From: Tibeticola sediminis
GTDB taxonomy: Bacteria > Pseudomonadota > Gammaproteobacteria > Burkholderiales > Burkholderiaceae_C
DNA length: 64,000 nt
Direction of reading: 5' to 3'
Assembly (NCBI RefSeq): GCF_003843835.1
Contig: NZ_RKQL01000003.1
Location: 168,681-232,680, forward strand
Part shown: positions 18,369-29,359 of the stretch, in pieces
How positions within the stretch are numbered: position 1 is the first letter of the stretch
How the letters are laid out: every line of letters starts with the position of its first letter
Notes under the pieces: generated by a model
Told to the model about the DNA's origin: nothing
What the model saw: the letters and a program-made list of their open reading frames with translations, nothing else
Databases searched by the model: none
Made by a program: the position numbers and the translations under genes

Positions 18369-18526
18369 ATGAGTACGCCAAAGAACATCAAGCCCGCGAC
18401 CAGCACCCACTTGAGCAATTGCAGGCCAAAACGCCGAAAACGCACCTGGCCGGTGGCGATGTAGAACGCGAACGCGGTGCCTGCGCCGAGCAAGAGCAGC
18501 AGCAGAATCCAGCGAAACAGCAGCAT
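18350..18526 (-). CDS. Small single-span membrane protein downstream of lpxC
   Basis: A 58-residue protein, MLLFRWILLLLLLGAGTAFA then a basic stretch and a second hydrophobic segment LLKWVLVAGLMFFGVLIL. This gives one or two membrane helices around RFRRFG. It begins 10 bp after the lpxC stop on the same strand, so it is probably the last gene of the division cluster. The function is unknown; the position after lpxC and the sequence pattern suggest a conserved small envelope protein. Confidence 0.7.
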   Translation of the reverse strand: MLLFRWILLLLLLGAGTAFAFYIATGQVRFRRFGLQLLKWVLVAGLMFFGVLILERLA

Positions 18527-18536
18527 CGAGCCCGCC

Positions 18537-19460
18537 TCACCAGGCCATCGCCGGCTGCGCAAACCCGCGCGGCGCGCGTTGCTCGTCTTCGAAGCTCACC
18601 CACTCCCAGGCGTCGCGCCGCGCCAGCAAGGCGCGCAGCAGTCGGTTGTTGAGCGCATGCCCCGAGCGAAACGCGCTGTACGCCGCCAACAGGGGATGCC
18701 CGAGAAGATAGAGGTCGCCCATCGCGTCGAGTATCTTGTGCTTGACAAACTCATCGTCGTAACGCAGCCCGTCGGCATTGAGCACGCGGTAGTCGTCCAT
18801 CACGATGGCGTTGTCCAGCCCCCCGCCGAGCGCCAGCCCCTTCGACCGCAGCGCCTCGACGTCGCGCGTGAAGCCAAAGGTGCGCGCCCGCGCAATGTCG
18901 CGCGCGTAGGAACCGTCGGCTAGGTCGAACATCACCCGCTGGCCGGTGGCGTCGACGGCCGGATGGTCGAAGTCGATCTCGAAACTCAGCCGAAAGCCCT
19001 CATAGGGCATCAGGCGCGCCCACTTTTCATCGGCTCCCTGACCCTCGCGCACCTCGATGGCATCGGTGACGCGCACGAAGCGGCGCGGCGCCGGCTGACG
19101 CTCAAGGCCCGCGCTGCTGAGCAAGTACACGAACGATGCTGCCGACCCGTCCAGAATCGGGACTTCTTCGGCGGTGATGTCGACATAGAGGTTATCCACC
19201 CCAAGCCCGGCGCAGGCCGACATCAGATGCTCGACGGTGAGCACCCGAACATCCCCGCGGCCGATGGTGGACGCGAGCCGGGTGTCGACGACGGCCTCGG
19301 CCGACACGGGAATGTCGACCGGTTCGGCCAGATCGACGCGGCGGAACACGATGCCCGTATCGACCGGCGCGGGCCGCAGGGTCAGCTCCACCCGTTGGCC
19401 GCTGTGCAGGCCCACGCCGACGGCACGGGTGAGCGACTTGAGCGTATGTTGAGCGAGCAT
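18537..19460 (-). CDS. lpxC: UDP-3-O-acyl-N-acetylglucosamine deacetylase
   Basis: A 307-residue LpxC. It begins [21 protein letters not shown]. Zinc ligands are in VEHLMSA and in [18 protein letters not shown]. It catalyses the committed step of lipid A synthesis, deacetylating UDP-3-O-acyl-GlcNAc. It lies 115 bp after ftsZ in the same direction, the standard end of the cluster in proteobacteria. In enterobacteria LpxC level is set by proteolysis through a C-terminal tail; the tail here ends FAQPAMAW, which I cannot interpret for FtsH. Confidence 0.97.
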   Translation of the reverse strand: MLAQHTLKSLTRAVGVGLHSGQRVELTLRPAPVDTGIVFRRVDLAEPVDIPVSAEAVVDTRLASTIGRGDVRVLTVEHLMSACAGLGVDNLYVDITAEEVPILDGSAASFVYLLSSAGLERQPAPRRFVRVTDAIEVREGQGADEKWARLMPYEGFRLSFEIDFDHPAVDATGQRVMFDLADGSYARDIARARTFGFTRDVEALRSKGLALGGGLDNAIVMDDYRVLNADGLRYDDEFVKHKILDAMGDLYLLGHPLLAAYSAFRSGHALNNRLLRALLARRDAWEWVSFEDEQRAPRGFAQPAMAW

Positions 19461-19575
19461 CGCGCGATTGTATGAAGTCCCCGTCAACCGAGCCGGCCTG
19501 GGGACTCCATGACCTTGCAGCAACGCGGACCCAGCCTCCGCGACGCGGCGCAAGGCGCGGGTTGCAGCGCTGCCC

Positions 19576-20796
19576 TCAATCGGCCTGCTTGCGCAGGTAA
19601 GCCGGGATGTCGATGTCGTCCATGCCGCCCATCACCAACGCGTCGACGCGCTGGGCGGCCTGGGTGCGGTTGGGCTGGCGCCAGACCGCGGGCCGGGTGC
19701 TGATGTCGCTGAAATCGGTCGCCGCGCCCGCCATGCCTGGGCCGGTCGCCGTCGCGCCGGCCTGGGCGTGGGCGATCGGCTGGTTGTCCGTGCCGGTGCG
19801 CAGCACCTGCAGCGGCGGCGCCGTGCGCCGCGCACCCTGGCGCGACAAGCCCGTGGCGACGACGGTGACGCGGATGTTGTCCCCCAGCGTATCGTCGTAC
19901 GCGGTACCGTAGATGACGTGCGCATCGGGCGAGGCGTAGGCGCGGATGGTGTTCATCGCCAGCTTCGATTCGGAGAGCTTGAGGCTGCCCTTGGCCGCCG
20001 TGATCAGCACCAGCACGCCCTTGGCGCCCGAGAGGTCGATGCCTTCGAGCAGCGGGCAGGCTACGGCCTGCTCGGCAGCGATGCGCGCGCGGTCCGGGCC
20101 GCTGGCCACGGCCGTGCCCATCATGGCCTTGCCGGGCTCTCCCATGACGGTGCGCACGTCTTCGAAGTCGACGTTGACGTGGCCCGGCACGTTGATGATT
20201 TCCGCAATACCGCCGACCGCGTTCTTGAGCACGTCGTTGGCGTGCGCAAAGGCCTCGTCCTGCGTGACATCGTCACCGAGCACCTCGAGCAGTTTTTCGT
20301 TCAGGACGACGATGAGCGAGTCGACATTGGCCTCAAGCTCGGCCAGACCCTGGTCGGCGTTGGTCATGCGGCGCCCGCCCTCCCAATCGAACGGTTTGGT
20401 CACCACGCCCACGGTCAAGATGCCCATTTCCTTCGCAATACGCGCAATCACCGGTGCCGCGCCCGTGCCCGTGCCGCCGCCCATGCCGGCGGTGATGAAC
20501 AGCATGTGCGCGCCTTCGATCGCCGCACGGATGTCGTCGGCTGCCGCTTCGGCGGCTTCGCGGCCTTTGTCGGGCTTGCTTCCGGCGCCGAGCCCGCTGG
20601 TGCCGAGCTGGATGGTGCGGTGCGCCGAGCTGCGCGCCAGCGCCTGGGCATCGGTGTTCGCGCAGATGAATTCCACACCACCGACGGCGCGTTCGATCAT
20701 GTGCTCGACCGCATTGCCGCCGCCGCCACCGACGCCGATCACCTTGATTTGCGTGCCTTGGTTGAATTCTTCGACTTCGATCATTTCGATGCTCAT
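19576..20796 (-). CDS. ftsZ: Cell division GTPase FtsZ
   Basis: A 406-residue FtsZ. The GTP-binding tubulin signature GGGTGTG is at 106-112 and the synergy loop has [11 protein letters not shown]. The C-terminal peptide [13 protein letters not shown] ends the protein and should bind FtsA and ZipA. A variable Gln/Ala/Gly linker spans about residues 320-390. FtsZ forms the Z-ring. The start at 20796 has TAAGGAG nine bases upstream, an ideal ribosome binding site. The 178 bp before it, after ftsA, leave room for an extra promoter, as known for other ftsZ genes. Confidence 0.98.
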   Translation of the reverse strand: MSIEMIEVEEFNQGTQIKVIGVGGGGGNAVEHMIERAVGGVEFICANTDAQALARSSAHRTIQLGTSGLGAGSKPDKGREAAEAAADDIRAAIEGAHMLFITAGMGGGTGTGAAPVIARIAKEMGILTVGVVTKPFDWEGGRRMTNADQGLAELEANVDSLIVVLNEKLLEVLGDDVTQDEAFAHANDVLKNAVGGIAEIINVPGHVNVDFEDVRTVMGEPGKAMMGTAVASGPDRARIAAEQAVACPLLEGIDLSGAKGVLVLITAAKGSLKLSESKLAMNTIRAYASPDAHVIYGTAYDDTLGDNIRVTVVATGLSRQGARRTAPPLQVLRTGTDNQPIAHAQAGATATGPGMAGAATDFSDISTRPAVWRQPNRTQAAQRVDALVMGGMDDIDIPAYLRKQAD

Positions 20797-20813
20797 GGGG
20801 CGCTCCTTACGTT

Positions 20814-20831
20814 GAAACTGAAACTGAAACT
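20814..20831 (-). repeat. Three tandem GTTTCA units in the ftsZ leader
   Basis: On the minus strand GTTTCA is repeated three times just upstream of the ftsZ Shine-Dalgarno TAAGGAG. It is a short direct repeat in the untranslated spacer after ftsA. I know of no role for it. Confidence 0.7.
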
Positions 20832-20974
20832 CAAATGAAAACGGAATGGGATGGACTGAACCGGACCATCGGCGGCGGGGCGCGGTGGCGCGGCCGGACC
20901 GCACCACCGCTTGCGCATTCGCTTGCGCACGGCACCCCGCCGCGCGCGGGTTCCAAAGGGCATCGGGCACATGG

Positions 20975-22204
20975 TCAGAAATTCCCCACGATGAAGTCCT
21001 TGATGCGCCCGAAGGCGCTCTTGACCGTCCCGACCTGCCGGGCCGCCTTGAAGCCGCGGAGCCGGGCGAGCCGCGCCTCTTCCATCAGGCCGAGCACCGT
21101 GGCGCAGCGCGGCTGCGCCACCATGTCGGCGAGGGCGCCCGTGTAATGCGGCAGGCCCCGGCGGACCGGCTTGAGAAAGATGTCTTCGCCCAGTTCGACC
21201 ATGCCGGGCATGACGCTCGAGCCGCCGGTGAGCACGACGCCCGACGACAGCACTTCCTCGAAACCCGACTCGCGGATGACCTGTTGCACCAGGGCGAAGA
21301 TTTCCTCGACGCGGGGCTCGATGACGCCCGAGAGCGCTTGGCGGCTGATCATGCGGGGCTCGCGGTCGCCCAGACCCGGCACTTCGACCTGCTGCTCGGG
21401 GTCGGCCAGCAACTGCTTGGCGCAGCCGGCTTCGACCTTGATTTCCTCGGCATCGCGCGTGGGCGTGCGCAGCGCCATCGCAATGTCGCTGGTGATGAGG
21501 TCGCCCGCGATCGGAATCACGGCGGTGTGGCGTATCGACCCGCCCGAGAAGATGGCCACGTCGGTGGTGCCGGCGCCGATGTCGACACAGGCCACGCCCA
21601 GTTCGCGCTCATCGGGCGTGAGTACGGCCTGGCTCGACGCGAGCGGATTGAGCAAGAGTTGCTCGACTTCGAGCCCACAGCGCCGCACGCACTTGAGGAT
21701 GTTTTCGGCCGCGCTTTGCGCGCCGGTGACGATGTGCGCCTTGGCCTCGAGCCGGATGCCGCTCATGCCGATGGGCTCTTTGACCTCCTGCCCGTCGATG
21801 ATGAATTCCTGCGCCTCGACAAGCAGCAGCCGCTGGTCGGTCGAGATGTTGATGGCCTTGGCGGTCTCCATCACACGGGCGACGTCCGAGGGCGTCACCT
21901 CCTTGTCCTTGATCGCTACCATGCCGCTCGAGTTGAAGCCGCGGATGTGGCTACCGGTGATGCCCGTGAGCACCCGGGTGATCTTGCAGTCGGCCATCAG
22001 TTCGGCTTCTTTGAGCGCCTGCTGGATGCTCTGGACCGTCGCCTCGATGGTGACGACGGCGCCGCGCTTGAGCCCCTGACTCGGCGCAACCCCTAGGCCC
22101 GCCAGTTTGAGTTCACCGTTGGCGAGCACCTCCCCGACGACCACCATCACTTTGGAGGTTCCGATATCGAGTCCGACGACGAGGTCCTTGTATTCCTTGG
22201 CCAT
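20975..22204 (-). CDS. ftsA: Cell division protein FtsA
   Basis: A 409-residue actin-like ATPase. Phosphate motifs are VVGLDIGTSKV near residue 10 and GVACVDIGAGTTDVAIF near 205; the adenosine motif is VVLTGGSSVMPGM. The C-terminus, FGRIKDFIVGNF, fits the amphipathic helix that anchors FtsA to the membrane. FtsA tethers FtsZ and recruits later division proteins. It starts three bases after the ftsQ stop region, in operon order. Confidence 0.98.
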   Translation of the reverse strand: MAKEYKDLVVGLDIGTSKVMVVVGEVLANGELKLAGLGVAPSQGLKRGAVVTIEATVQSIQQALKEAELMADCKITRVLTGITGSHIRGFNSSGMVAIKDKEVTPSDVARVMETAKAINISTDQRLLLVEAQEFIIDGQEVKEPIGMSGIRLEAKAHIVTGAQSAAENILKCVRRCGLEVEQLLLNPLASSQAVLTPDERELGVACVDIGAGTTDVAIFSGGSIRHTAVIPIAGDLITSDIAMALRTPTRDAEEIKVEAGCAKQLLADPEQQVEVPGLGDREPRMISRQALSGVIEPRVEEIFALVQQVIRESGFEEVLSSGVVLTGGSSVMPGMVELGEDIFLKPVRRGLPHYTGALADMVAQPRCATVLGLMEEARLARLRGFKAARQVGTVKSAFGRIKDFIVGNF

Positions 22205-22207
22205 GAT

Positions 22208-23038
22208 TCATCCGTTTCGTTTCGTCTGGGGCTGCGGGGCCGGGCCCTTGCGCGACGGCAGCGCGGCGCTCACGGTCGTCACCCCCTTGAGTCGCAGGGC
22301 ATAGGCGCGGGGATAGCGCAGATCGGCTGCCTCGATCGCATCGGCGCTGCGGTGGTAGCGCGCAGCGACCTGCGGGGCCGTTGCCACGAAGCGGCGACTG
22401 CGTTCGATGAGTTCAGCCGCCTCACCACGCCCGAGTTCGATGCGGCCGCCGTTGTCGAGCTCGGCACGCCACTGGCCACGCTCGGTGAGATCGAGGCCCA
22501 CCAGCTCCGCGTCGAGCGGCGCGAACACCGGCCGCAGCGCCCCGAGCGTGGCCAGGATCTCGGCGGCACGCTGTGGCGGCCCCCAAAGGCGCGGCAGTGC
22601 ATCGACGTCCACATCGCCCAGGTTGGCGTCGAACAGGACGCCCGTGCGGTCGATGAGCCGGGCATCGACGTCGGTGTCGTCCCGCGCCCACAAGGCCACG
22701 GGCTGGAACTCTTCGAGCGTCACATGCAGCCGATAGGGAAACTCGCGCCGCACGAATGCCCGACGCACCCAGGGTACGGCCTCGAACGCGACGCGCACAT
22801 CCTTGAGGTCGATCGTGAAGAAATTGCCGCGCAAGCGCGGTGCGACGTTCGCGCGCAGGGTCACGGCATTGTTGTGGGTGACCTCGCCATCGACGACGAT
22901 GGCGCGGATGTCGAAGGCCGGATGCCGTGCCGCCCAGCCCAGCAGGGCTGCCAGCGCGAACAGGAACACGCCCGCGAACAAAACGCCCGCGGTGGCATTC
23001 ATCAGTCGCACGTCGAGTGGCAGCGGGCTGAGGCTCAT
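22208..23038 (-). CDS. ftsQ: Cell division protein FtsQ
   Basis: A 276-residue protein with one membrane helix near residues 17-36, then a POTRA domain ([24 protein letters not shown], residues about 41-64) and the FtsQ beta domain ([23 protein letters not shown]). The periplasmic part links FtsL/FtsB to the divisome. The ATG overlaps the ddlB stop by ATGA, which fixes the start; the frame stays open upstream but overlaps ddlB. The C-terminal tail is basic and Pro-rich. Confidence 0.95.
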   Translation of the reverse strand: MSLSPLPLDVRLMNATAGVLFAGVFLFALAALLGWAARHPAFDIRAIVVDGEVTHNNAVTLRANVAPRLRGNFFTIDLKDVRVAFEAVPWVRRAFVRREFPYRLHVTLEEFQPVALWARDDTDVDARLIDRTGVLFDANLGDVDVDALPRLWGPPQRAAEILATLGALRPVFAPLDAELVGLDLTERGQWRAELDNGGRIELGRGEAAELIERSRRFVATAPQVAARYHRSADAIEAADLRYPRAYALRLKGVTTVSAALPSRKGPAPQPQTKRNG

Positions 23039-24024
23039 GAGTGAGCGCCTCCACCGGCAGTGTTGTCGAGGCTCGCGGACTCGAGCACGAGCAGGCACAG
23101 TTCTTCGTAGCGCAGGCCCGCAGCCCGCGCGGCCATCGGCACCAGTGAGTGACCGGTCATGCCCGGCGAGGTGTTCATCTCGAGCAGGAAGGGCTTGCGG
23201 TCGCTGGCGCGAATCATCAGGTCGGCCCGGCCCCAACCTCGGCAGCCGAGCGCGCGATAGGCGGCCAGCGTCAGGCGCTGGATTTCGGCCTCTTCCTCGG
23301 GCGGCAGACCGCTCGGGCAGAGGTAGCGCACGCTGTCGGTGAAGTATTTGTTTTGGTAGTCGTAGGCACCTTCGGGCGCAACGATGCGGATCACCGGCAG
23401 AGCCCTGGCCTCGGCACCGGACCCGAGCACGGCGCAGGTCACTTCCTCGCCCTCGATGAATTCCTCGCACAGCACATCGGCGTCGTACCGCGCCGAGAGC
23501 GCCACCGCCTCGTCCATGTCCGTATCGCCCCGCACCTTGCTGACCCCGAGCGACGAGCCCTCACGCGGGGGCTTGACGATCAGCGGCAGCCCCAGCTCAT
23601 CGGGTACGGCGCGCACGCGTTCGCGGCTCTGCTCCTGCGGCTGGAGCCAAACGAAGCGCGGCGTCGACAAGCCCTGCGCCTGCCACAAGCGCTTGGTCAT
23701 CACCTTGTCCATCGCCACCGCCGAGGCCATCACGCCCGAGCCGGTGTATGGAATGCCGAGCAGCTCGAGCGCGCCCTGAACGCTGCCGTCTTCGCCGTAG
23801 CGTCCGTGCAGCGCGATGAAGCAGCGCGCATAGCCTTCGTCCTTCAGTGCGCAGATCGGGCGTTCGGCCGGGTCGAAGGCCTCGGCATCGACACCGCAGG
23901 CCCGCAGCGCCTGCAAGACCCCCGCGCCCGAGAGCAAGGAAATCTCACGCTCGGCCGAGCGCCCGCCCATGAGGACGGCGACCTTGCCCATTTTTGAAGC
24001 TTTTTCTTGGATTGCCGGCGTCAT
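23035..24024 (-). CDS. ddlB: D-alanine--D-alanine ligase
   Basis: A 329-residue ATP-grasp ligase. It has [20 protein letters not shown] near the N-terminus, [14 protein letters not shown], the ATP-binding [24 protein letters not shown] and [15 protein letters not shown]. It joins two D-Ala for the peptidoglycan precursor. The ATG at 24024 overlaps the murC stop (ATGA); an internal ATG 33 bases on is an alternative closer to the usual family start. YDYQNKY fits Ddl making D-Ala-D-Ala rather than D-Ala-D-lactate. Confidence 0.97.
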   Translation of the reverse strand: MTPAIQEKASKMGKVAVLMGGRSAEREISLLSGAGVLQALRACGVDAEAFDPAERPICALKDEGYARCFIALHGRYGEDGSVQGALELLGIPYTGSGVMASAVAMDKVMTKRLWQAQGLSTPRFVWLQPQEQSRERVRAVPDELGLPLIVKPPREGSSLGVSKVRGDTDMDEAVALSARYDADVLCEEFIEGEEVTCAVLGSGAEARALPVIRIVAPEGAYDYQNKYFTDSVRYLCPSGLPPEEEAEIQRLTLAAYRALGCRGWGRADLMIRASDRKPFLLEMNTSPGMTGHSLVPMAARAAGLRYEELCLLVLESASLDNTAGGGAHS

Positions 24025-25442
24025 CCGGTCACCTCTTGCTCTTGTTTTTGAAGTAATTCGACCACTTTGCCCGGTACGGCTCCGATCGAACCCGCGCCCA
24101 TGCACAGCACCACGTCGCCGCCGCGGGCTTGCTCGAGGATGACCTGAGGCAGCTCGGCCACCGACTCGACGAAGACCGGCTCGACCTGCCCGCCGACCCG
24201 CAGCGCGCGCGCCAGGCTGCGCCCGTCGGCGGCGACGATCGGCGCTTCGCCCGCGGGGTAAACCTCGGTGAGCAGCACGAGGTCTGCGAGCCCAAGCACC
24301 CGAACGAAATCCTCGAAGCAGTCCCGCGTGCGGGTGTAGCGATGCGGCTGAAAAGCCAGCACCAGGCGTCGGCCCGGAAAGGCCCCCCGGGCCGCAGCGA
24401 GGGTCGCCGCCATCTCGACCGGATGGTGGCCATAGTCGTCGAGCACGGTGAACCGCCCGCCATCGCGCGCGGGCCAGTCGCCATAGTTCTGAAAGCGCCG
24501 CCCCACGCCTTTGAATCCGGCGAGTGCCCGCAAGACCGCGTCGTCCGGGACATCGAGCTCGACGGCAACCGCAATTGCTGCCAGCCCATTGCGCACGTTG
24601 TGCTCGCCGGCCAGGTTCAGGGTGACTTCGAGATCGGGCAGCGTCACGCCGTTGCGGCGCTGCACGCGAAACTGCATCTGCGCGCCGACCGCCCGCACAT
24701 CGACCGCCCGGACCTGCGCCTCCTCACTGAAGCCGTAGCTCGTGATCGGGCGCGAGACGCGGGGCAAGATCGAGCGCACGCCGGGATCGTCGATGCACAG
24801 AATCGCCGTGCCGTAAAAAGGCATGCGGTGCAGGAAGTCGACGAACGCGTCCTTCAGGCGTGCGAAGTCGTGCCCGTAGGTCTCCATGTGGTCGGCGTCG
24901 ATGTTGGTGACGACGGCCATCACGGGCATCAGGTTCAGGAACGAGGCGTCGGATTCATCGGCCTCGACGACGATGTACTCGCCTTGCCCGAGTCGCGCAT
25001 TCGCGCCGGCGCTGTTGAGCCGCCCGCCGATCACGAAGGTTGGGTCGAGCCCGCCTTCGGCCAGCACGCTCGCGACCAGGCTGGTCGTGGTCGTCTTGCC
25101 GTGCGTGCCCGCGATCGCAATGCCCTGCTTGAGCCGCATGAGCTCGGCGAGCATCACCGCACGCGGGACGATCGGCACATGGCGCGCACGCGCGGCCAGC
25201 ACCTCGGGGTTGTCTGCGCGCACGGCGGTCGAGACCACCACCGCATCGGCACCCTCGACCTGCTCGGCGGCGTGGCCCACGAAGGTGCGGATGCCCTGCG
25301 CGCGCAGCCGCTGCAAGCTCGCGCTGTCGGCCAGATCGGAACCCGACACCGTGTAGCCCAGGTTGTGCAGCACTTCGGCAATACCGCTCATGCCCGAGCC
25401 GCCGATGCCGACGAAATGGATGTGACGAATCGCGTGTTTCAT
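24021..25442 (-). CDS. murC: UDP-N-acetylmuramate--L-alanine ligase
   Basis: A 473-residue Mur ligase. [17 protein letters not shown] binds UDP-MurNAc near residues 9-25, the P-loop GTHGKTTTT is at 112-120, and [11 protein letters not shown] and DDYGHHPVE follow. It adds L-Ala to UDP-MurNAc, the first amino acid of the stem peptide. It overlaps murG and ddlB by ATGA on both sides. Its closest relative in the window is the recycling ligase mpl. Confidence 0.98.
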   Translation of the reverse strand: MKHAIRHIHFVGIGGSGMSGIAEVLHNLGYTVSGSDLADSASLQRLRAQGIRTFVGHAAEQVEGADAVVVSTAVRADNPEVLAARARHVPIVPRAVMLAELMRLKQGIAIAGTHGKTTTTSLVASVLAEGGLDPTFVIGGRLNSAGANARLGQGEYIVVEADESDASFLNLMPVMAVVTNIDADHMETYGHDFARLKDAFVDFLHRMPFYGTAILCIDDPGVRSILPRVSRPITSYGFSEEAQVRAVDVRAVGAQMQFRVQRRNGVTLPDLEVTLNLAGEHNVRNGLAAIAVAVELDVPDDAVLRALAGFKGVGRRFQNYGDWPARDGGRFTVLDDYGHHPVEMAATLAAARGAFPGRRLVLAFQPHRYTRTRDCFEDFVRVLGLADLVLLTEVYPAGEAPIVAADGRSLARALRVGGQVEPVFVESVAELPQVILEQARGGDVVLCMGAGSIGAVPGKVVELLQKQEQEVTG

Positions 25443-26569
25443 GGGGAATCTCTCGTGATCTGCGGCCCGAGCAGCCGCTCACAGGCGTCGACGATCGCCT
25501 CGGTCGCACCGGCCCGGCGGGCCGCATGGGCGGCCTCGGCGCGCCGCAGCAATTCCGCACGGTCGAGGCCGGCGAGAAACGCCGCCAGCCGCTCGGGCGT
25601 GAAGTCGGTCTGGTTCATCAGCCAGCCCCCACCGCGTTCGACGAGAAAGCGCGCGTTGTGCGTCTGATGGTCGTCCACGGCATGCGGGAAGGGGACGAAA
25701 ACGGCTGCGGCGCCGATGGCGGCGATTTCGGTCACGGTCGAAGCCCCAGCGCGGGCGATGACCAGATCCGCGTCTGCAAGCGCGTGCGCCATGTCGTCGA
25801 TGAAGGCCACGAGCCGCGCCTGGACCCCGGCCTGGGCATAGGCGTCTTGCAACGCCTCGAACTGCTTCTCGCCGCTTTGGTGCAGCACGCTCGGTCGGCG
25901 CGCGGGATCGAGTCGGGCCAGCGCCTGCGGCACCGTCTCGTTGAGCGCGCGGGCGCCGAGACTGCCGCCGACGACCAGCACCCGCAGCGGGCCATTGCGC
26001 CCGGCAAAACGCGCACGCGGCTCTGGTTGCTGCCAAAACGGTGCGCGCAACGGGTTGCCGACCCAAACCCCGCGCGGCAACACGTCGGGGAAGGCCGTGA
26101 AGCAATGCCGCGCGCACGGCGCCAAGGCCCGATTGGCCAAACCCGCAATCGCGTTTTGCTCATGCAGCACGAGCGGGATACGACGCAGACATGCGGTGGC
26201 GCCGCCCGGCGCCGTGACATAGCCCCCAAAGCCCACGACCACGTTCGGCTGGACGCGGTCGAGCGTGCGCCAGGTTTGCACCAGCGCCCGCAGCAGCCGC
26301 GCAGGCAGCGTCCACAAGGACCGCCAGCCTTTGCCGCGCACACCGCCAAAGTCGATCGCCTCGAAGGCAAAGCCCTGCGGCGGGACGAGGCGGCTCTCCA
26401 TGCTCTCGGGCGTACCCAGCCAGTGCACGCGCCAGCCGCGATCCTGTAGCGCGGCGGCCACCGCAAGCCCCGGGAAGATATGCCCGCCGGTGCCCCCCGC
26501 CATCACGAGCGCACGCGGGCGCGGGCTGCGGTCCGTGGGGATGGATGCGCCTTCCGGCACGGCGCTCAT
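25439..26569 (-). CDS. murG: Lipid II synthase MurG (GlcNAc transferase)
   Basis: A 376-residue GT-B glycosyltransferase. It has the N-terminal glycine loop [16 protein letters not shown] near residues 23-38, [25 protein letters not shown] and [23 protein letters not shown]. It transfers GlcNAc from UDP-GlcNAc to lipid I on the cytoplasmic face of the membrane. The N-terminus carries about 18 extra residues before the first strand. ATGA overlaps join it to ftsW and murC. Confidence 0.97.
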   Translation of the reverse strand: MSAVPEGASIPTDRSPRPRALVMAGGTGGHIFPGLAVAAALQDRGWRVHWLGTPESMESRLVPPQGFAFEAIDFGGVRGKGWRSLWTLPARLLRALVQTWRTLDRVQPNVVVGFGGYVTAPGGATACLRRIPLVLHEQNAIAGLANRALAPCARHCFTAFPDVLPRGVWVGNPLRAPFWQQPEPRARFAGRNGPLRVLVVGGSLGARALNETVPQALARLDPARRPSVLHQSGEKQFEALQDAYAQAGVQARLVAFIDDMAHALADADLVIARAGASTVTEIAAIGAAAVFVPFPHAVDDHQTHNARFLVERGGGWLMNQTDFTPERLAAFLAGLDRAELLRRAEAAHAARRAGATEAIVDACERLLGPQITRDSP

Positions 26570-27837
26570 ACCCGCCCTCCTCGCATCAGCGCGCGGTTCT
26601 CGAAGTCCACCCGAAGCACGATGGCCATCGAAACCAAGCCCATCAGAATCGCCGACCCACCGTAGCTCATGAACGGCAAGGTCAAGCCTTTGGTCGGCAA
26701 GGCGCCGAGGTTCACGCCCATGTTGATGAAGGCCTGAAAGCCGATCCAGATCCCGATGCCTTGCGCGACGAGCCCCGAGAACACCCGGTCGAGCGCGATC
26801 GCCTGGCGGCCAATCTGCATGATGCGCCGCGTCAGCCAGAAAAACAGCACGATGAGGCTGAGCACCCCGACGAGCCCGAATTCTTCGCCGATCACCGCGA
26901 GCAAAAAGTCGGTATGCGCTTCGGGCAGCCAGTTGAGCTTTTCAACACTGCCGCCGAGGCCGACGCCGAACACCTCGCCCCGCCCGATGGCGATCAGCGC
27001 ATGCGAGAGCTGGTAGCCCTTGCCCAGTGCGTGCTTCTCACTCCAGGGGTCGAGGTAAGCAAAGATGCGCTCGCGGCGCCATTCCGACAAGCCGATCATC
27101 AACCCGAAGGCCACGAGCAACACCGCCGCGATCAAGAAGAACATCCGCGCATTGACGCCGCCCAGGAACAGAATACCCATGGCGATCATCGCAATCACCA
27201 TGAACGCGCCCATGTCGGGCTCGGCCAGCAACAGAATGCCCACGATGCCAACCGCCGCCCCCATGGGCAGGACGGCGCGGAAGAAGCGCTCCTTGACCGC
27301 CATCTTGCGCACCATGTAGTCCGAGGCGTACAGGACGGTCGCGAGCTTCGCGAACTCCGAGGGCTGAAAGTTCATGACACCCAGCGAAATCCAACGACGC
27401 GCGCCGTTGACCCCGCGGCCGACGTGCGGAATCAAGACGGCGACGAGCAGCAGCAGCGCCAGAATGAAGATCCAGGGCGCAGCCTCTTCCCAGCGCCGCA
27501 TCGGCACCTGATAGGCGAGCAAGGCGACGGCGAACCCCAGCACCAGCGACAACAGGTGGCGCAGCAGGAAGTGCGTGCCCGCATAGGCAGCGAACTTGGG
27601 GTTGTCGGGCAGTGCGATCGAGGCCGAATAGACCATTACCAGGCCCCAGGTCAGCAGCGCCAGCACCACCCAAACCAGGCTTTGATCAAAGGTGGCCAAG
27701 CCCGCGACCCGTCCATCCTGGCGCGGCAGCGTGCGCTCCCACGGGGTCGGAACCGGCTCGGCGGAGGGGTGCGCTGCGCGCCGCGCCCGCGAAAAGAGCG
27801 AAGAGAACCGATCCCCCATGGTTTGCGCAAGACTCAT
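26566..27837 (-). CDS. ftsW: Septal peptidoglycan polymerase FtsW (SEDS)
   Basis: A 423-residue polytopic protein with about ten membrane segments. Marks are [61 protein letters not shown] and [14 protein letters not shown]. The cytoplasmic N-terminus of about 45 residues is rich in Arg and Pro. FtsW polymerises septal glycan together with FtsI, which is encoded in the same cluster. The ATG overlaps the murD stop. Confidence 0.97.
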   Translation of the reverse strand: MSLAQTMGDRFSSLFSRARRAAHPSAEPVPTPWERTLPRQDGRVAGLATFDQSLVWVVLALLTWGLVMVYSASIALPDNPKFAAYAGTHFLLRHLLSLVLGFAVALLAYQVPMRRWEEAAPWIFILALLLLVAVLIPHVGRGVNGARRWISLGVMNFQPSEFAKLATVLYASDYMVRKMAVKERFFRAVLPMGAAVGIVGILLLAEPDMGAFMVIAMIAMGILFLGGVNARMFFLIAAVLLVAFGLMIGLSEWRRERIFAYLDPWSEKHALGKGYQLSHALIAIGRGEVFGVGLGGSVEKLNWLPEAHTDFLLAVIGEEFGLVGVLSLIVLFFWLTRRIMQIGRQAIALDRVFSGLVAQGIGIWIGFQAFINMGVNLGALPTKGLTLPFMSYGGSAILMGLVSMAIVLRVDFENRALMRGGRV

Positions 27838-29354
27838 CGCACCCCCTCGATCGGTGTGCCCGCCTCGGCAGCCAAGGCCGCCACCGACGCGCGAAACACC
27901 TCGGCCCGGTGCGCGTAATCGGCAAACATGTCCATGCTGGCACAGGCAGGAGACATCAACACCGCATCGCCCGGGCGCGCACGCGCCGCCGCCAAGCGCA
28001 CCGCTGCGGGCATGTCCGCCGCGTCGATCAGCTCGACGCCTGCGGGGGAGAGCGCCGCACGAATCCGGGGCGCGTCCTGTCCGATGAGCACGACCGCCCG
28101 AACATGCTGCGCCACCAGCGGTGCCAGCGGCGCAAAGTCCTGCCCCTTGCCGAGGCCGCCCAGAATCAGCACCAACGAACGCCCCTGCGCCAGACCGCTG
28201 ATGGCCGCGGCCGTCGCCCCGACGTTGGTGCCCTTGCTGTCGTCGATGTATTCCACGCCGTCGACGATGGCGACCGTCTCGACGCGATGGGGCTCACCGC
28301 GGTATTCCCGCAGCCCGTGCAGCATGGGTGCCAGCGAGGCCCCGGCTTCGGTCGCCAGCGCCAGCGCCGCCAGTGCATTGAGCGCGTTGTGGCGGCCGCG
28401 GATGCGCAAGGCATCGGCAGGCATCAAGCGCAGCAGCGGCGCTGCGGCGCTCTCACCCTCGGCGCTGCCACGCCGCCGCGGCAGCTCGTCGGCCGCCCCG
28501 GCACGCACCAGCCAAGTCATGTCGTGCACCGTCTCGAGGCCCCAGTCCAGCGGCCGCTGCGGCACATCGGAGCCAAAGCTGACCCAGCGTAAGGCCGGTG
28601 CACCCTTGGCCGGCGCGGGCGGCACCATGGCCATCACCCGTGCGTCATCGCGATTGAGCACCCGCACCCCTTGCGAACCGAAAATCCGTGCCTTCGCCGC
28701 CGCATACGCCTCCATCGAACCGTGCCAGTCCAGATGGTCCTGGGTCAGGTTGAGCACCGCCGCCGCCGTCGGCTCGAAGCGCCCGGCGTGCTCGAGCTGG
28801 AAGCTCGAGAGCTCGAGCACCCAGACCTCGGGCAGCGCGTGCTGCTCGATCCGCTCACGCAGGGTGTCGAGCAGGGTCGGACCGATGTTGCCGGCCACAG
28901 CCGTTTGCAGCCCCGCACGGGCCAGCAGCTGACCCGTCAGCGCCGTCACGGTCGTCTTGCCGTTGGTGCCGGTGACGGCCAGGATCTTCGGCGTATAGCC
29001 CTCGCTCTGGGCCCGCTCTGCCAGCGCCTCGGCAAACAGCGCGAGTTCGCCGCCGATCCACACGCCGCGCGATTGGGCGGCTTCGCGGATTTGGGCCGTC
29101 TGATCGGGCGTGAGGCCGGGGCTCAGCAGCAGCAACTCCGCCTGCGCCGCATCGAGCAAGGCCGCATCGAACGGGGCGTGCAGCCACTTCGCCCCTGGGC
29201 AATCTTCGAGCAAGCGCGATCGCTGCGGCGGCTCAGCCCGGGTGTCGGCGACCGTGACCCGAGCGCCCGCGCGCGTGCACCAGCGCGCCATGGCGAGCCC
29301 CGAAGCTCCCAGGCCCAGAATCAGAACGCGGCGATCATGCAAGAAAGGGCTCAT
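27834..29354 (-). CDS. murD: UDP-N-acetylmuramoylalanine--D-glutamate ligase
   Basis: A 506-residue MurD. It has [15 protein letters not shown] near residues 11-25, P-loop GTNGKTT at 129-135, [20 protein letters not shown] and [11 protein letters not shown]. It adds D-Glu to UDP-MurNAc-L-Ala. It is longer than the roughly 440 residues of the E. coli protein, partly from an insertion around residues 285-325 rich in Ala, Arg and Gly. The start at 29354 is five bases beyond the mraY stop; the frame is open far upstream but those residues are mraY sequence in another frame. Confidence 0.97.
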   Translation of the reverse strand: MSPFLHDRRVLILGLGASGLAMARWCTRAGARVTVADTRAEPPQRSRLLEDCPGAKWLHAPFDAALLDAAQAELLLLSPGLTPDQTAQIREAAQSRGVWIGGELALFAEALAERAQSEGYTPKILAVTGTNGKTTVTALTGQLLARAGLQTAVAGNIGPTLLDTLRERIEQHALPEVWVLELSSFQLEHAGRFEPTAAAVLNLTQDHLDWHGSMEAYAAAKARIFGSQGVRVLNRDDARVMAMVPPAPAKGAPALRWVSFGSDVPQRPLDWGLETVHDMTWLVRAGAADELPRRRGSAEGESAAAPLLRLMPADALRIRGRHNALNALAALALATEAGASLAPMLHGLREYRGEPHRVETVAIVDGVEYIDDSKGTNVGATAAAISGLAQGRSLVLILGGLGKGQDFAPLAPLVAQHVRAVVLIGQDAPRIRAALSPAGVELIDAADMPAAVRLAAARARPGDAVLMSPACASMDMFADYAHRAEVFRASVAALAAEAGTPIEGVR

Positions 29355-29359
29355 GTCGA

